A DNA stretch of 64,000 nt from an uncultured Actinomycetes bacterium (GTDB taxonomy: Bacteria; Actinomycetota; Acidimicrobiia; Acidimicrobiales; RAAP-2). Where the stretch lies: the NCBI GenBank assembly GCA_903828785.1, contig CAIKNP010000003.1, positions 30,863 through 94,862 on the forward strand, written 5' to 3'. Below, piece by piece: positions 43,785-52,901 of this stretch (its first letter is position 1; each line of letters begins with the position of its first letter). Below the pieces are notes generated by a model. That model was not told the DNA's origin, did not search any database, and saw only the letters and a program-made list of their open reading frames with translations. The translations under genes and the position numbers were made by a program.

Positions 43785-46700
43785 GACAACTCCTCGGGCA
43801 GACGTCGGCGGCCGGTAAAGAGCCACTCCAGACGATGGATCCAACCAAAGCCCAGCCAGATGATAAGCCACATCCCCAGCGTGAAGAGGGCCAGCAGTCC
43901 GTTAAGGGGAAACTGGTGAAGGGAAATGTGACCCGACCACTTCGTGGTAGTGCTCGGAACCGTGAACGTTGGCGACCAGCCACTTTCCACCTTGCGACCC
44001 GTGGGCTGTCCTCCTACGTCGAGGGCGAAGGCGCTCGCCGGGGCGAGGCCCGCCTGCACCTTCGTCCAGTGAGGCGTCAGCGGACCGCTCGCGCTGAAGT
44101 CGCTAAAGACGGGAACGGGGACACCACTGCTGGGGTTGACCTGCCTGAAGATACCGCTGTAGTTGGCGTTGGTGTACACCGAGACGCTCGGGGTGGTGAG
44201 TTGCAGGGCCAGACCAGTCTGCTGGTCGAGGGCGGTAGTTACCGAAGTGGCCACGGGGCGAACGATGGCGGTGGGTGGGCCACTGACTTGTGGCGTAGAC
44301 GTATTGAGAACAACCACGGCCGAAATCCCGGCCGGGGCGAGCAGTTCTCCCAGGGAAACCGTTTGACCGCGCAGGGCCAGCTGGAGGGCATTGATGATGA
44401 CCGAAGATGTTCCCGCCCCCGGTGGCGTGAAGAGTTCATTGCCCCCGGGCAGACCATTCATTGTGGTGGCTGCTTCGAGTCCGGGCGCGACCAGCCAACC
44501 AGGAACCGGCAAGATGCTGGGGTCCCCGAGCCACAGAATGCGGTAACCACCATTGCCCCCGGGGTGAAGAGGCCCGAGACTTTCCGCGACGCTGGTGGTG
44601 GGCAAATCAAAGCGTCCCGAACCAGTGGCGACCACCAAGGGGATGCTGGCGAGCAGCAGGGCCAGCACCGCCACGGCGGCCGATAGCTGCCGCCAGCCGA
44701 AGCCCACGTCGTAGAGGTCGAGCTCAATGGCGCTCACCGCCACGGCCGCCCCAACCGCCACCATGGCGCCGTAGAGGCAGAGCAGAACGTCAAGATCGGG
44801 GCTGAAAGACCCCGTCCAATGATGCCCCGTCGTGGTGATGACGAGAAGGGTGAGCACCGCGATAGTCGAGGTCGTCGCCACCAGATTCCATCGTTCGCGT
44901 CGGGCTATAAACAGTGCAATAAGCGAGACCGCCGGCAGCAACCAGCCCCACCATCCGGCCCCGAACAATCCGTCGCAGGCGCGCAGCAGGTGACTCCACG
45001 ACGGAAGCGAGGAAGCACCACGAGCGATCCCAAAGAGCGAGAAACCCTGTCGACCCGCGACGAAAGTGTCGTAGGTCATCGGCAAAAGGAAAATTGCCAC
45101 GTTGAACAAGAGCGAGCCGAGGAGACGCCAAGGTGGCACCCCGGAGGAGCCGTCGGGAGCGATCCAGCGCGAGAGGGTGACGCCCAGAATGATTATGGCG
45201 GCCAGGACCAGTGTCGCCGGGGCGAAGGCGCTCATCGTCGCGAGCCCCATAATCAGACTCATTCGCTGACCGGCTTCGGTAACCCGCCAGCCGCGGTGAC
45301 CAAAAGGCACCGGCTCGGGGTAGGGACTTGAGCGAAAACCCGGAACGGCGAGTAGGTCAAAGAGTCGACGCAAGACGAAGGGCAGGCCACTGACCACCAC
45401 CAGAACATCGACGCGACCCTGGGCGATCATATTGAATCCGGTGGGCAGCGCCAGGTAGGCGATGACGCCTACGACTCGAGCCCGGTTCGACACTCGATTC
45501 TTCAAGAGTCGCGACATACCCAGCGCCCCGAGGGGGACGGCGAAAATCAGGGCCATTCGCGGCAAGATTCCCATGCGGCCAAAGACGAAGGTGCCGGCGA
45601 AGCCGAGCAGTCCGTAGCCGGGCATGCCCGGGTCACCCGTACCTACGCCGTTCGGTGACCACGAAGCAAAGAAGTGCCGCCACGTTGTCCACCAGGAGTC
45701 CAGGGGCGCTAGTCGACCAATAAGGGGCAGGTGCATGGCGACGAGATTGCGTGAGCCCAAACACCACAAGAGTGCGACGGCCACCAGCAGGCCGAGCTGG
45801 GAGCGGAAACTCGTGAGTATTCTGGCCGGCCGCGACGAGGGCCCCTCCAGCGTGCCCATACCTTCGTCGCACTCTTCCTCCTCGGCAAAGGCGGCGGCAA
45901 ATCCAACTCCTCGGTCGTGTTCGTCACCCGCTTCGACGACCTGTGGAGCGTGGGGCAACACGCCGCGTGCCCGGTCGAAACCTTCGCGCATCAGCACGAC
46001 GACGAATCGCTGCAAGCGACTCGCCCCTCCCACTTGGAGGCGGTGAAGCTCGTCGTCAGAGAGTACGAGCACGTCACGACGCCGAGCTCGTCGTTCGAGA
46101 ATACGGCGGCGGTTGCCAAAGAGCCACCACCACGAGCCAATAATGGCGCTCGCGCGCTCCAGGTCGCCACCAATGGCCCCGAGGAGTAGTTCCATGCCGT
46201 CCATAACGAAGAGGAACAAGAGCGTGGTGAAGGTGCGCCCTCGACCCCATCCGGTGGCCACCACCAAGAGCTGGTGCCGACGCTGGAGGGTCTGCCTCGA
46301 GACTCCTCGCGTCGAAAGCGCGGTGACGGGCCGTCCATTTTTTGCCACCGTCTCACGGTGCGCCACCCGCGCCTGAGGCGCTACCAGGATGCGCGCACCA
46401 GCCGACTGGGCTCGCCAGCAGAAATCGAGGTCTTCGCCCATGATAGGAATAAGCGGGTCGTAGCCCCGCAAGGTCACGAAGAGGTCCGAGCGAATGAGCG
46501 TGACGCCACCGGGTGCGACGAAGACGTCGCGCTCCAGGTCTTGTTGACCGTGATCGATCTCCCCCGGTTCGACTCGCTCACGCACGACGCCGAATCGGTC
46601 GCAGGTCTGACCCACGTGTTGCAGCGCCATCGCGTCGTCGTAGGCCACCATTTTGGGGGTGACCACGCCGGCGTTCGTTCGAAACGCTGCCTCGACCATG

Positions 46701-47011
46701 AGTTGAACAACGTCAGAATCCAAACGTACGTCGTCGTGACAGAAGAGAAAAAAGGCCGACCCTTCCACCATCAGGGATCCCTCATTACAGGCGGCGGCGT
46801 AACCCCTATTCTCCTCGAGGATCTTCACGAAGGCGGTGGGGGCGACGCTCGCAACCCGCGCTTGCACGTTTTCGGCCTCCCCGTTCGCCAAAACGAGCAG
46901 GCTCAGTTCCTCATAGCTCTGGGCCGTCAACGAGGCCAACGTCGCCTCGAGGCCGGGGGCCGAACCAGTGGTAACAACAACGGCCACTACGGCCGGGGCG
47001 CGGGTATCCAT
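43781..47011 (-). CDS. family 2 glycosyltransferase fused to a large membrane domain
   Basis: 1076 residues; ATG 47011 with AGGAA at 5 nt. Residues 1 to about 260 form a GT-A domain: VVAVVVTTG start, NRGYAAACNEG, the metal-binding acidic stretch CHDDV (91-95) and the acceptor motif GEDLDFCWR. A helix around 275-300 is followed by an acidic, charged cytosolic stretch (about 330-400), then ten or more helices and a final helix near the C-terminus (HQFPLNGLLALFTLGMWLI-like). The architecture is known from mycobacteria, where such proteins build envelope glycans. It would transfer a sugar on the inner face and act on or move a lipid-linked product. DUF5719 follows, overlapping by 4 nt. Confidence 0.88.
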   Translation of the reverse strand: MDTRAPAVVAVVVTTGSAPGLEATLASLTAQSYEELSLLVLANGEAENVQARVASVAPTAFVKILEENRGYAAACNEGSLMVEGSAFFLFCHDDVRLDSDVVQLMVEAAFRTNAGVVTPKMVAYDDAMALQHVGQTCDRFGVVRERVEPGEIDHGQQDLERDVFVAPGGVTLIRSDLFVTLRGYDPLIPIMGEDLDFCWRAQSAGARILVAPQARVAHRETVAKNGRPVTALSTRGVSRQTLQRRHQLLVVATGWGRGRTFTTLLFLFVMDGMELLLGAIGGDLERASAIIGSWWWLFGNRRRILERRARRRDVLVLSDDELHRLQVGGASRLQRFVVVLMREGFDRARGVLPHAPQVVEAGDEHDRGVGFAAAFAEEEECDEGMGTLEGPSSRPARILTSFRSQLGLLVAVALLWCLGSRNLVAMHLPLIGRLAPLDSWWTTWRHFFASWSPNGVGTGDPGMPGYGLLGFAGTFVFGRMGILPRMALIFAVPLGALGMSRLLKNRVSNRARVVGVIAYLALPTGFNMIAQGRVDVLVVVSGLPFVLRRLFDLLAVPGFRSSPYPEPVPFGHRGWRVTEAGQRMSLIMGLATMSAFAPATLVLAAIIILGVTLSRWIAPDGSSGVPPWRLLGSLLFNVAIFLLPMTYDTFVAGRQGFSLFGIARGASSLPSWSHLLRACDGLFGAGWWGWLLPAVSLIALFIARRERWNLVATTSTIAVLTLLVITTTGHHWTGSFSPDLDVLLCLYGAMVAVGAAVAVSAIELDLYDVGFGWRQLSAAVAVLALLLASIPLVVATGSGRFDLPTTSVAESLGPLHPGGNGGYRILWLGDPSILPVPGWLVAPGLEAATTMNGLPGGNELFTPPGAGTSSVIINALQLALRGQTVSLGELLAPAGISAVVVLNTSTPQVSGPPTAIVRPVATSVTTALDQQTGLALQLTTPSVSVYTNANYSGIFRQVNPSSGVPVPVFSDFSASGPLTPHWTKVQAGLAPASAFALDVGGQPTGRKVESGWSPTFTVPSTTTKWSGHISLHQFPLNGLLALFTLGMWLIIWLGFGWIHRLEWLFTGRRRLPEELS

Positions 47012-47086
47012 CAGTTCCTAAAGGCTAGTTGGGAAGGCGGCTCCGCGGACGGCAACGCCGTCACGAAGCTCGCAATCCTCACTTTT

Positions 47087-47977
47087 CTAACGAAGGCGTA
47101 ACTCGGCAATGATGTCATCAAGGGTCGTCACCAGACTCAGTCGAGGCTCCCACCCAGTGGCCTCGTGGAGCTTCTCAAACGAGCCCCGCACGGCGGTCAC
47201 GTCGCTGGGCCGTAAGAGGGCGGGGTCGATCTCGAATTCGCAATTGGGGTGTAATCGTTGGCGCAGCTCATCGGCCAAGCCCGCCAGCGCCACGTCTTGA
47301 CCCGAGGCCACGTTGTAGACATTGCCCGAGGTGGCGAACTGGGCGGCGAGACGATAGGCCCGCACCACGTCACGCACGTCGCAAAAGTCGCGCCGAACCG
47401 CGAGATTGCCCACCGTAATTGACGCGACGCCCATCTCGCGCGCCCGCAATAGTCGCTGGGCCAGAGCGGGCACGACGTAGCGTGGTTCTTGGCCGGGTCC
47501 GATGTGACTAAAGGGGCGCAGCGTAACGACCCACTGTCCGTGCTGTCGCACGGCCTCGTGCGCCACGTGTTCGGCTTCGACCTTCGACGTCGCGTAAGGA
47601 TTCGTGGGGGCGAGCGCAAAGTGCTCGTCAATGGGCAAACGTTCGGGGGCGACCTGGCCGTATACCTCGGAGGAGGAGATGACCACCACCCGGGCGTGAG
47701 GGACGGTCGAACGCGCTGCTTCGAGCACGTTGCTCGTTCCCACGACATTTACTCGGGTGCAACTCGTCGCGTCGTGCCACGACGCCGCCACGCTGGCGTA
47801 GGCCGCTAGGTGGTAGATCACGTCGGGCGATGATTGATCGAGCGCGGCGGAAATCGCGGGGAGATCAGTGACGTCGACGCGGTGGTCGGGAGTCACGTCT
47901 TCGTCGCCACTGGCCAGACAGTGGGCACGGAGGTGGGGACCAACAAAACCGCTGGCCCCGGTGAGAAAGACGCGCAC
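47087..47977 (-). CDS. NAD-dependent epimerase/dehydratase, GDP-6-deoxy-mannose reductase-like
   Basis: 296 residues; GTG 47977, 1 nt after the GT stop, with no clear ribosome-binding site, so coupled translation is likely. This extended SDR has TGASGFVG at the N-terminus, the active Ser in ISSSEVYG, YATSK as catalytic Tyr/Lys, and the late DFCDVRDVVRAY and RPSDVTAVRGSFEKLHEATGW blocks that recall GDP-4-keto-6-deoxy-D-mannose reductase (Rmd). It would make GDP-D-rhamnose from the product of a GDP-mannose dehydratase, which is not in the window. UDP-sugar epimerases are the alternative. Confidence 0.85.
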   Translation of the reverse strand: MRVFLTGASGFVGPHLRAHCLASGDEDVTPDHRVDVTDLPAISAALDQSSPDVIYHLAAYASVAASWHDATSCTRVNVVGTSNVLEAARSTVPHARVVVISSSEVYGQVAPERLPIDEHFALAPTNPYATSKVEAEHVAHEAVRQHGQWVVTLRPFSHIGPGQEPRYVVPALAQRLLRAREMGVASITVGNLAVRRDFCDVRDVVRAYRLAAQFATSGNVYNVASGQDVALAGLADELRQRLHPNCEFEIDPALLRPSDVTAVRGSFEKLHEATGWEPRLSLVTTLDDIIAELRLR

Positions 47978-47978
47978 C

Positions 47979-49091
47979 TTAGCGACCCGCCGCGAGATGA
48001 TAGGCCTCGAGGTGCTGGGTGATCGATCGCTCCCAGGTGAAGGTGGCGGCCTGGGCGATTGCTCGCTGGGCCCAGACCTGCCGTTGTCCGTCGCTGAGGG
48101 CGACGAGCGTTTGGAGAGCCTCTCCTAGGGCGACGACGTCACCCACGGGCGTTAGCAAAGCGGCATCACCAGCGACCTCTTCGAGAACCGTTCCGGCCGA
48201 AGTGACAACGGGAGCCCCGCAGGCCAGGGCCTCCAAAACGGGAAGTCCAAAACCTTCACCTCGTGAGGGGTAGGCGACGGCACGAGCTCTCCTATAGAGC
48301 GCCACCAAGACGCCCTCGTCCACGTAGCCGAGGCGGCGTATACGTGAGACCCAGGGGTGCTCTTCGATGAGTTGCTCGATAGCACCTGTCCCCCAGCCCG
48401 CTTGGCCGGCGAGCCAGAGCTCCACCTCCGCGTCGCTGGCGCCCACTTCGACGAAGGAGGCCAGGAGGACTTCAAGACCCTTGCGTGGTTCAACGGTTCC
48501 GACGAAGAGCACGAAGGGCCGGTCACTAGGCAGATTGGCCGCGCGCAGCTGCTGCTCGTCGCCGTCGTCGTGAGCGTTAAATCGTTGCGTATCGACGCCG
48601 TGGGGTGCCACCACAATGGGCGCACTGCTCGGGACGAGCTCCCGTAACACGTTTGCGGTGAACGTACTCACGCTCACCAACACGTCCGCGTGTTCGGCGG
48701 CGTAGCGAATGGCCCGTCGGAAAAAGGCCACCTTGGTCGCTTCGTGCCACTCGGGATTAGTAAAAAACGTTAGGTCGTGAATGGTAACGACGCTGGGGGT
48801 GGTCCCCCCGTGGGGCATGGTGTAATGCGGACCGTGCCACACCTCGGAGGCTCGATAGACCGAACTCGATCGCAAGCCCCACCTTTCGTAGGCCAGACGG
48901 GCAATACGATTATTCGGCACAATGGGCATCACCCGAGCGCTCGAGAGCTTCGACCAGCGGGCGCCGTCGTCGCGACGTGACGCCAAGGTCAGCTCAAGCT
49001 CTCCGGGCAATCGTTCACTCAGAACGGTGGTGTAACGACCAGCCCCGGCTATGTGCGCCGGCACCGCCGAGACGTCAAGCGTCACTCTCAT
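47979..49091 (-). CDS. family 4 glycosyltransferase
   Basis: 370 residues from ATG 49091, which overlaps the upstream stop as ATGA. GT-B fold: the N-terminal acceptor part has HIAGAGRYTTVL and VTIHDLTFF; the C-terminal GT1 domain has FVLFVGTVEPRKGLEVLL, and the nucleotide-binding PSRGEGFGLPVLEALACGAPVV with the E(x7)E motif. Typical of alpha-mannosyl or rhamnosyl transferases. Third of three consecutive GT genes with 4-nt overlaps. Confidence 0.92.
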   Translation of the reverse strand: MRVTLDVSAVPAHIAGAGRYTTVLSERLPGELELTLASRRDDGARWSKLSSARVMPIVPNNRIARLAYERWGLRSSSVYRASEVWHGPHYTMPHGGTTPSVVTIHDLTFFTNPEWHEATKVAFFRRAIRYAAEHADVLVSVSTFTANVLRELVPSSAPIVVAPHGVDTQRFNAHDDGDEQQLRAANLPSDRPFVLFVGTVEPRKGLEVLLASFVEVGASDAEVELWLAGQAGWGTGAIEQLIEEHPWVSRIRRLGYVDEGVLVALYRRARAVAYPSRGEGFGLPVLEALACGAPVVTSAGTVLEEVAGDAALLTPVGDVVALGEALQTLVALSDGQRQVWAQRAIAQAATFTWERSITQHLEAYHLAAGR

Positions 49092-50155
49092 TGCCACGCC
49101 GCCAAGTGGTCGAGGGCGCTGTTGCGCCACGTCAGGTCGGCGACGCTAGCGCGGCGACGCACTTTGGCGGCGTCGTCCGTTGATTGGTCGAGGGCGTGCT
49201 GGAGTCCCGCGGCAATCGCGTCAATATCGAGCGGGTCGACGTGGACGACTTCGGGATTACTCACGACGCTGGGGCAATTCGCCGAGGCCACGACGCGGGT
49301 GCCAGCTCGTAGCGCTTCCACTGGTGGCAACCCGAAGCCCTCCGCCCGCGGCACGTAGGCCACGACGCTGGCGTCTCGGTACAAGCCCAGAAGCGCGTCG
49401 CGCGGCACGGAGCCGAGGACCACTGCGTCACCGGTGGTCACTTCGCCCCAGCCCGGAGGACCCACGAAGACCAGCGGACCCAGTTCGGGCCGGTGGCGGC
49501 GGGCCAGACGATGGGCCTCCACGAGGGAATGGGTGTTTTTTCGTGGCTCTCGGGTCCCCGCGTGCAGAGTGAAGGGGCCGGTGATACCAAATCGAAGCAG
49601 GAGGTCGCGAACCGTTTCGGGTGATGCCGGCTGGACACCCCCGTCGTCCACTCCGAGACGAATAGGAAAAATGCGTTCGGGTGACACCCCGAGTTCGATG
49701 AGCCGAGCCGGTAGTAAGGGTGACGACGTCAAGAGGCGAATATCGGTACGTCGCAAGAGCAGGCGCAATCGTTGTTCGTGGAAGCGCGCTCCGCGCCTGG
49801 TCGTCGCGGAGGCTTCGTCACGCCACAGCAAGTCGTGGAGAGCCGCTGTTTGGAGGACGCGTGCACCCCCAAACGGACCCGCCATTGAGGTGGCGTGCAC
49901 GATGTCAGCGTTTCTCGGCACGCCCAAGGCAGCCCAGCGCCACAAGCGAGGCGTAAGGGATTCGGAGAAAGGAACCACGGCTGTTGCACCATCGTGCCCA
50001 CTGTGACGCAGCGCCCCTAGGGGCCCCAGCGCCACGATTTCGTCGGGCCCATCAAGTTCACGTAGACCCCGTAGGAGACCTCGAACGTAGGAAGCGATGC
50101 CACCAGGTTGGGGGCGGGCGAGCTGGTCGACGCTGACAACGATTTTTCGACTCAT
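49088..50155 (-). CDS. family 4 glycosyltransferase
   Basis: 355 residues; ATGA overlap at 50152-50155. N-terminal DQLARPQPGGIASYVRGLLR binds the acceptor side; the C-terminal GT1 domain has FTLHAGTREPRKNTHSLVEA and PRAEGFGLPPVEALRAGTRVV. Soluble. Works on the same glycan as its neighbours by inference. Confidence 0.92.
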   Translation of the reverse strand: MSRKIVVSVDQLARPQPGGIASYVRGLLRGLRELDGPDEIVALGPLGALRHSGHDGATAVVPFSESLTPRLWRWAALGVPRNADIVHATSMAGPFGGARVLQTAALHDLLWRDEASATTRRGARFHEQRLRLLLRRTDIRLLTSSPLLPARLIELGVSPERIFPIRLGVDDGGVQPASPETVRDLLLRFGITGPFTLHAGTREPRKNTHSLVEAHRLARRHRPELGPLVFVGPPGWGEVTTGDAVVLGSVPRDALLGLYRDASVVAYVPRAEGFGLPPVEALRAGTRVVASANCPSVVSNPEVVHVDPLDIDAIAAGLQHALDQSTDDAAKVRRRASVADLTWRNSALDHLAAWQ

Positions 50156-51150
50156 CGAAACCCCTTCGCCACGTCAGCGTAGAGGGTGGCGTAGACCGAA
50201 GCCACCGTCCGCGGGGAAAAATCTTGCGCCCGGGCGCGGCCCGCGGCGCGGGCGATTGCTCGGCGAGAGTCGTCGTACCAAAGTGCCGTGAGCTGAGGTA
50301 GGAATTCCTCGTCTTCGTCAACTATGGCTGCGGCCCCACCTAAGAGCTCCCGGTTAATTTCACTGCCTCGGGCCACGGTGGGCACACCGGCGCCGAGCGC
50401 GGCGATCGCGAAAGCGGGAAATCGGGCACCATCACTCATCAGGGCGACGACCCTCGCCTGGGCAATAGCTTCGCTGGCGTTCGAACGATGGACAAACGTC
50501 GCACGCAGTCCGCTGATGCGCAACCGCGCCGCGAGGGCCGAACTACCGATAACCAGCAAATCAGCCCCCACGTCATTGGCGAAGTCGCCGAAGAGTGGAG
50601 CGAGGGAGAAAAATCGTTCAATTTGACCAACGACGTACACGACCAGGCTGCCTCCGTCGTTGGTCGGCGTCAACGCGGCAACCGGCGGACGAACCACACT
50701 GACTTGCGCGCGATCGAGTCCAAGCACTTCTTGTACTTCGTGGGCCGCCGTCCTACTCGACGTCACGATGCGAGCGCCACGCGCCGCGCATCGCTGAAGT
50801 TGGTGTCCACGAAATCTGCTTCGAGCGTCTTCGCGAAAGGGACGCAAATCGTCGACTGAAATTATGAGGGGTACGTCGCCCGTGGGCGGCGTTACCAGCC
50901 CCGCAACGTGAACCACGTCGGCCCCCGCGAGTTGGCGTTGCACCGATGGGCCCATTCCTCTGCGCCAAAGCGGTGCCCACAGCCACCGGCCGCGCAAGGG
51001 TACGGCGCCGTCACTCGATGAAGAACGAGAGCGAAAGGGAAGGAGCTCAAGGTCAGGCCGCTCGGCGAGGGCGGTGGCGAGCTCGGACATCGAATTGGTA
51101 AGGGCCTCGAGGGAACCGTCCAGATCGAGGGCCACCCGCAAGACGCTCAC
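50152..51150 (-). CDS. divergent glycosyltransferase (GT4-like)
   Basis: 332 residues; GTGA overlap with the upstream hydrolase gene. The fold order is GT-B (VHVAGLVTPP, VPLIISVDDLRPF, then VVYVVGQIERFFSLAPLF) but the nucleotide-binding motif is degenerate: where its neighbours read EGFGLPPVEAL, this reads SDGARFPAFAIAALGAGVPTV, without the first Glu. It may be a weak or inactive transferase, or one of altered donor use. It lies between two clear partners in the operon. Confidence 0.75.
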   Translation of the reverse strand: MSVLRVALDLDGSLEALTNSMSELATALAERPDLELLPFRSRSSSSDGAVPLRGRWLWAPLWRRGMGPSVQRQLAGADVVHVAGLVTPPTGDVPLIISVDDLRPFREDARSRFRGHQLQRCAARGARIVTSSRTAAHEVQEVLGLDRAQVSVVRPPVAALTPTNDGGSLVVYVVGQIERFFSLAPLFGDFANDVGADLLVIGSSALAARLRISGLRATFVHRSNASEAIAQARVVALMSDGARFPAFAIAALGAGVPTVARGSEINRELLGGAAAIVDEDEEFLPQLTALWYDDSRRAIARAAGRARAQDFSPRTVASVYATLYADVAKGFR

Positions 51151-51950
51151 GCGAGAACCTCGGCACGAACGAGGTCAACCCATCGGGGCCATAGGTCCAC
51201 GGCCCACTTCCCAAAGGGTTCGCTACTGGTGGCAACGACAAAGATCATGGTCGTCGGGTCACAGAGAAGCAGGGCACCACTCTGGCCAAAATGGCCAAAA
51301 GAAGCGCTGGGCCAGTGACCCATCCAGTGTTCTTTGCTCCCCTTAAGTTCGGGACCCAGGCCCCACCAGTTCGGCGTCTGACGCCCAAAGGGCGGAGTAA
51401 TGCCATCAAGCTCCCCCAAAAAGGGAGTCAACATTGTGCGATGCATCGCGGGCGTGAGGAGCGTGGGCACTAAGAATTCTTGGGCCAGCGTCGCCAAGTC
51501 GAGGACGCTACCGGCCAAGCCGTGACTGGGTCGCGGGTTCCGCCATGAACAGCCCAGGTTCAGCGCGGTGAGAACGCTCTCGCCCAAATAGGTCGGGGGA
51601 TCATTCGTGACCGCCGCCACTGCCAAATCGATGCCCAGGTTCGAATACACCCGTCTGGTGCCGACGGGGACCACTCTATCCCCTGCTTCAAAGCCCAGCC
51701 CACTGGCGTGCGAGAGGAGGTGGGCCAGCGTTGATCCTTCGGGACCGGCCGCGTCATCCAAGAAGTGCTGGCCCTGATCAATTGACCGCACGACGCCAAG
51801 TCCCGCCACCAGTTTTGACACCGAAGCCCAGGAGCGAACCTCGCTGAGCTCGCCGTAGCGCAGGAGGGGCTCGTAGGAGTCGGTGGTGGCTCGGGCCACC
51901 ATGAACGACGGGTGGCCGGGCCACCCCGCCGTCAGCGACGCAGTGTTCAC
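51147..51950 (-). CDS. serine hydrolase, beta-lactamase/penicillin-binding-protein fold
   Basis: 267 residues; GTG 51950 with a leaderless-type -10 box at 6 nt. The three active-site motifs of the class C-like family are visible: SVSK (S43, K46), YSN (Y102-N104) and HFG (220-222). The protein has no signal peptide or membrane segment, so it seems cytoplasmic, which is odd for this fold except for esterases. It is short (class C enzymes are about 350). It is the first gene of the glycosyltransferase operon; an esterase or amidase acting on a glycan precursor is possible. Confidence 0.85.
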   Translation of the reverse strand: MNTASLTAGWPGHPSFMVARATTDSYEPLLRYGELSEVRSWASVSKLVAGLGVVRSIDQGQHFLDDAAGPEGSTLAHLLSHASGLGFEAGDRVVPVGTRRVYSNLGIDLAVAAVTNDPPTYLGESVLTALNLGCSWRNPRPSHGLAGSVLDLATLAQEFLVPTLLTPAMHRTMLTPFLGELDGITPPFGRQTPNWWGLGPELKGSKEHWMGHWPSASFGHFGQSGALLLCDPTTMIFVVATSSEPFGKWAVDLWPRWVDLVRAEVLA

Positions 51951-51956
51951 GTGTTA

Positions 51957-51962
51957 ATTCTA
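51957..51962 (-). promoter_or_regulatory. -10 box, leaderless, of the polysaccharide operon
   Basis: TAGAAT on the minus strand ends 6 nt before GTG 51950. It lies 11 bp from the oppositely oriented cofD box, so the two promoters share DNA. Confidence 0.55.
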
Positions 51963-51973
51963 GTTAGACCATC

Positions 51974-51979
51974 TAGGAT
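51974..51979 (+). promoter_or_regulatory. -10 box, leaderless, of cofD
   Basis: TAGGAT ends 7 nt before GTG 51987. AGGA inside the box could double as a Shine-Dalgarno only if transcription starts further upstream. Confidence 0.5.
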
Positions 51980-51986
51980 TTGCCCC

Positions 51987-52901
51987 GTGATCACAGTTTT
52001 GAGTGGCGGCGTCGGCGCGGCCCGAATGTTACGGGCCCTCCGCACCCACATCCCAGCCGAGGATCTGAGCGCCATCGTCAACGTGGGCGATGACCTGGTA
52101 CTGCACGGTCTCACTATCTGTCCCGACCTCGACACCATTACGTACACCTTGACTGGGCGAAACAACGAAGTGCTCGGATGGGGGCTCCAGGGCGAATCAT
52201 GGCGGGTGATGGAACAACTCGGCCACCTGGGTGGTGCCAACTGGTTTGGACTCGGCGACCTTGATTTGGCAACCCACCTCTATCGAAGCCAGCGTTTAGC
52301 GGAAGGAGCCACGAAGACCGCCGTCACGGGTGAACTCGCGCAACGACTCGGTCTCGACATCGCTTTGTGGCCGGTGAGCGATGATCCGGTGGCGACGACC
52401 TTCGACAGCGAAATAGGCCCCCTCAGCTTTCAGGAATACTTCGTCCGTCACCACCACCAGGTCGCGGTGAGGGCGGTGCATTTTGCCGGTGCCGAATCGG
52501 CTACTTTGACGACCCAGACCCAACGAGCGCTGAGCACCGCCGAGCGCATCATTATCGCTCCTTCGAACCCCCTAATCTCCATTGGCCCGATGTTGGCCAT
52601 CGCGGGGCTGCGCGAGGAACTGCAGCGGCGGCGCCAGGACGTGGTGGCGGTCTCGCCCATCATCGCCGGGGCCGCACTGAAGGGGCCGGCGGATCGGCTC
52701 TTGGGTGAACTCGGCTACGAGGTCAGCTGCGTGGGGGTGGCCCAGTACTACGAGGGCCTCATCGGCACCCTCGTGATTGACGAAGTCGATGCGGATCTGG
52801 CCGATCGAGTCGCCGCTACCGGCTGTGCGGTTCGGGTGACCACCACGATTATGTCTGACGCAAGCCACGCGGCGGCCTTGGTGCGAGCGGTACTGGCGTG
52901 A
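51987..52901 (+). CDS. cofD: 2-phospho-L-lactate transferase CofD (FbiA)
   Basis: 304 residues from GTG 51987, which begins exactly at VITVLSGGVGAARML, the conserved CofD start. Further family marks: NVGDDLVLHGLTICPDLDTI, the DLDLATHLYRSQRL stretch, APSNPLISIGPMLAI and the late SPIIAGAALKGPADRLL. It joins FO to the activated lactate or phosphoenolpyruvate moiety to make (dehydro)F420-0. Its stop overlaps cofE by 4 nt (GTGA). A shorter frame is excluded, and the upstream extension from ATG 51912 lies in the divergent gene. Confidence 0.95.
   Translation: MITVLSGGVGAARMLRALRTHIPAEDLSAIVNVGDDLVLHGLTICPDLDTITYTLTGRNNEVLGWGLQGESWRVMEQLGHLGGANWFGLGDLDLATHLYRSQRLAEGATKTAVTGELAQRLGLDIALWPVSDDPVATTFDSEIGPLSFQEYFVRHHHQVAVRAVHFAGAESATLTTQTQRALSTAERIIIAPSNPLISIGPMLAIAGLREELQRRRQDVVAVSPIIAGAALKGPADRLLGELGYEVSCVGVAQYYEGLIGTLVIDEVDADLADRVAATGCAVRVTTTIMSDASHAAALVRAVLA

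Noticed and set aside
43835..44686. 283-codon plus-strand frame opposite the GT2-membrane gene
   Set aside because: Arg/Gly-rich antisense shadow with no start signal.
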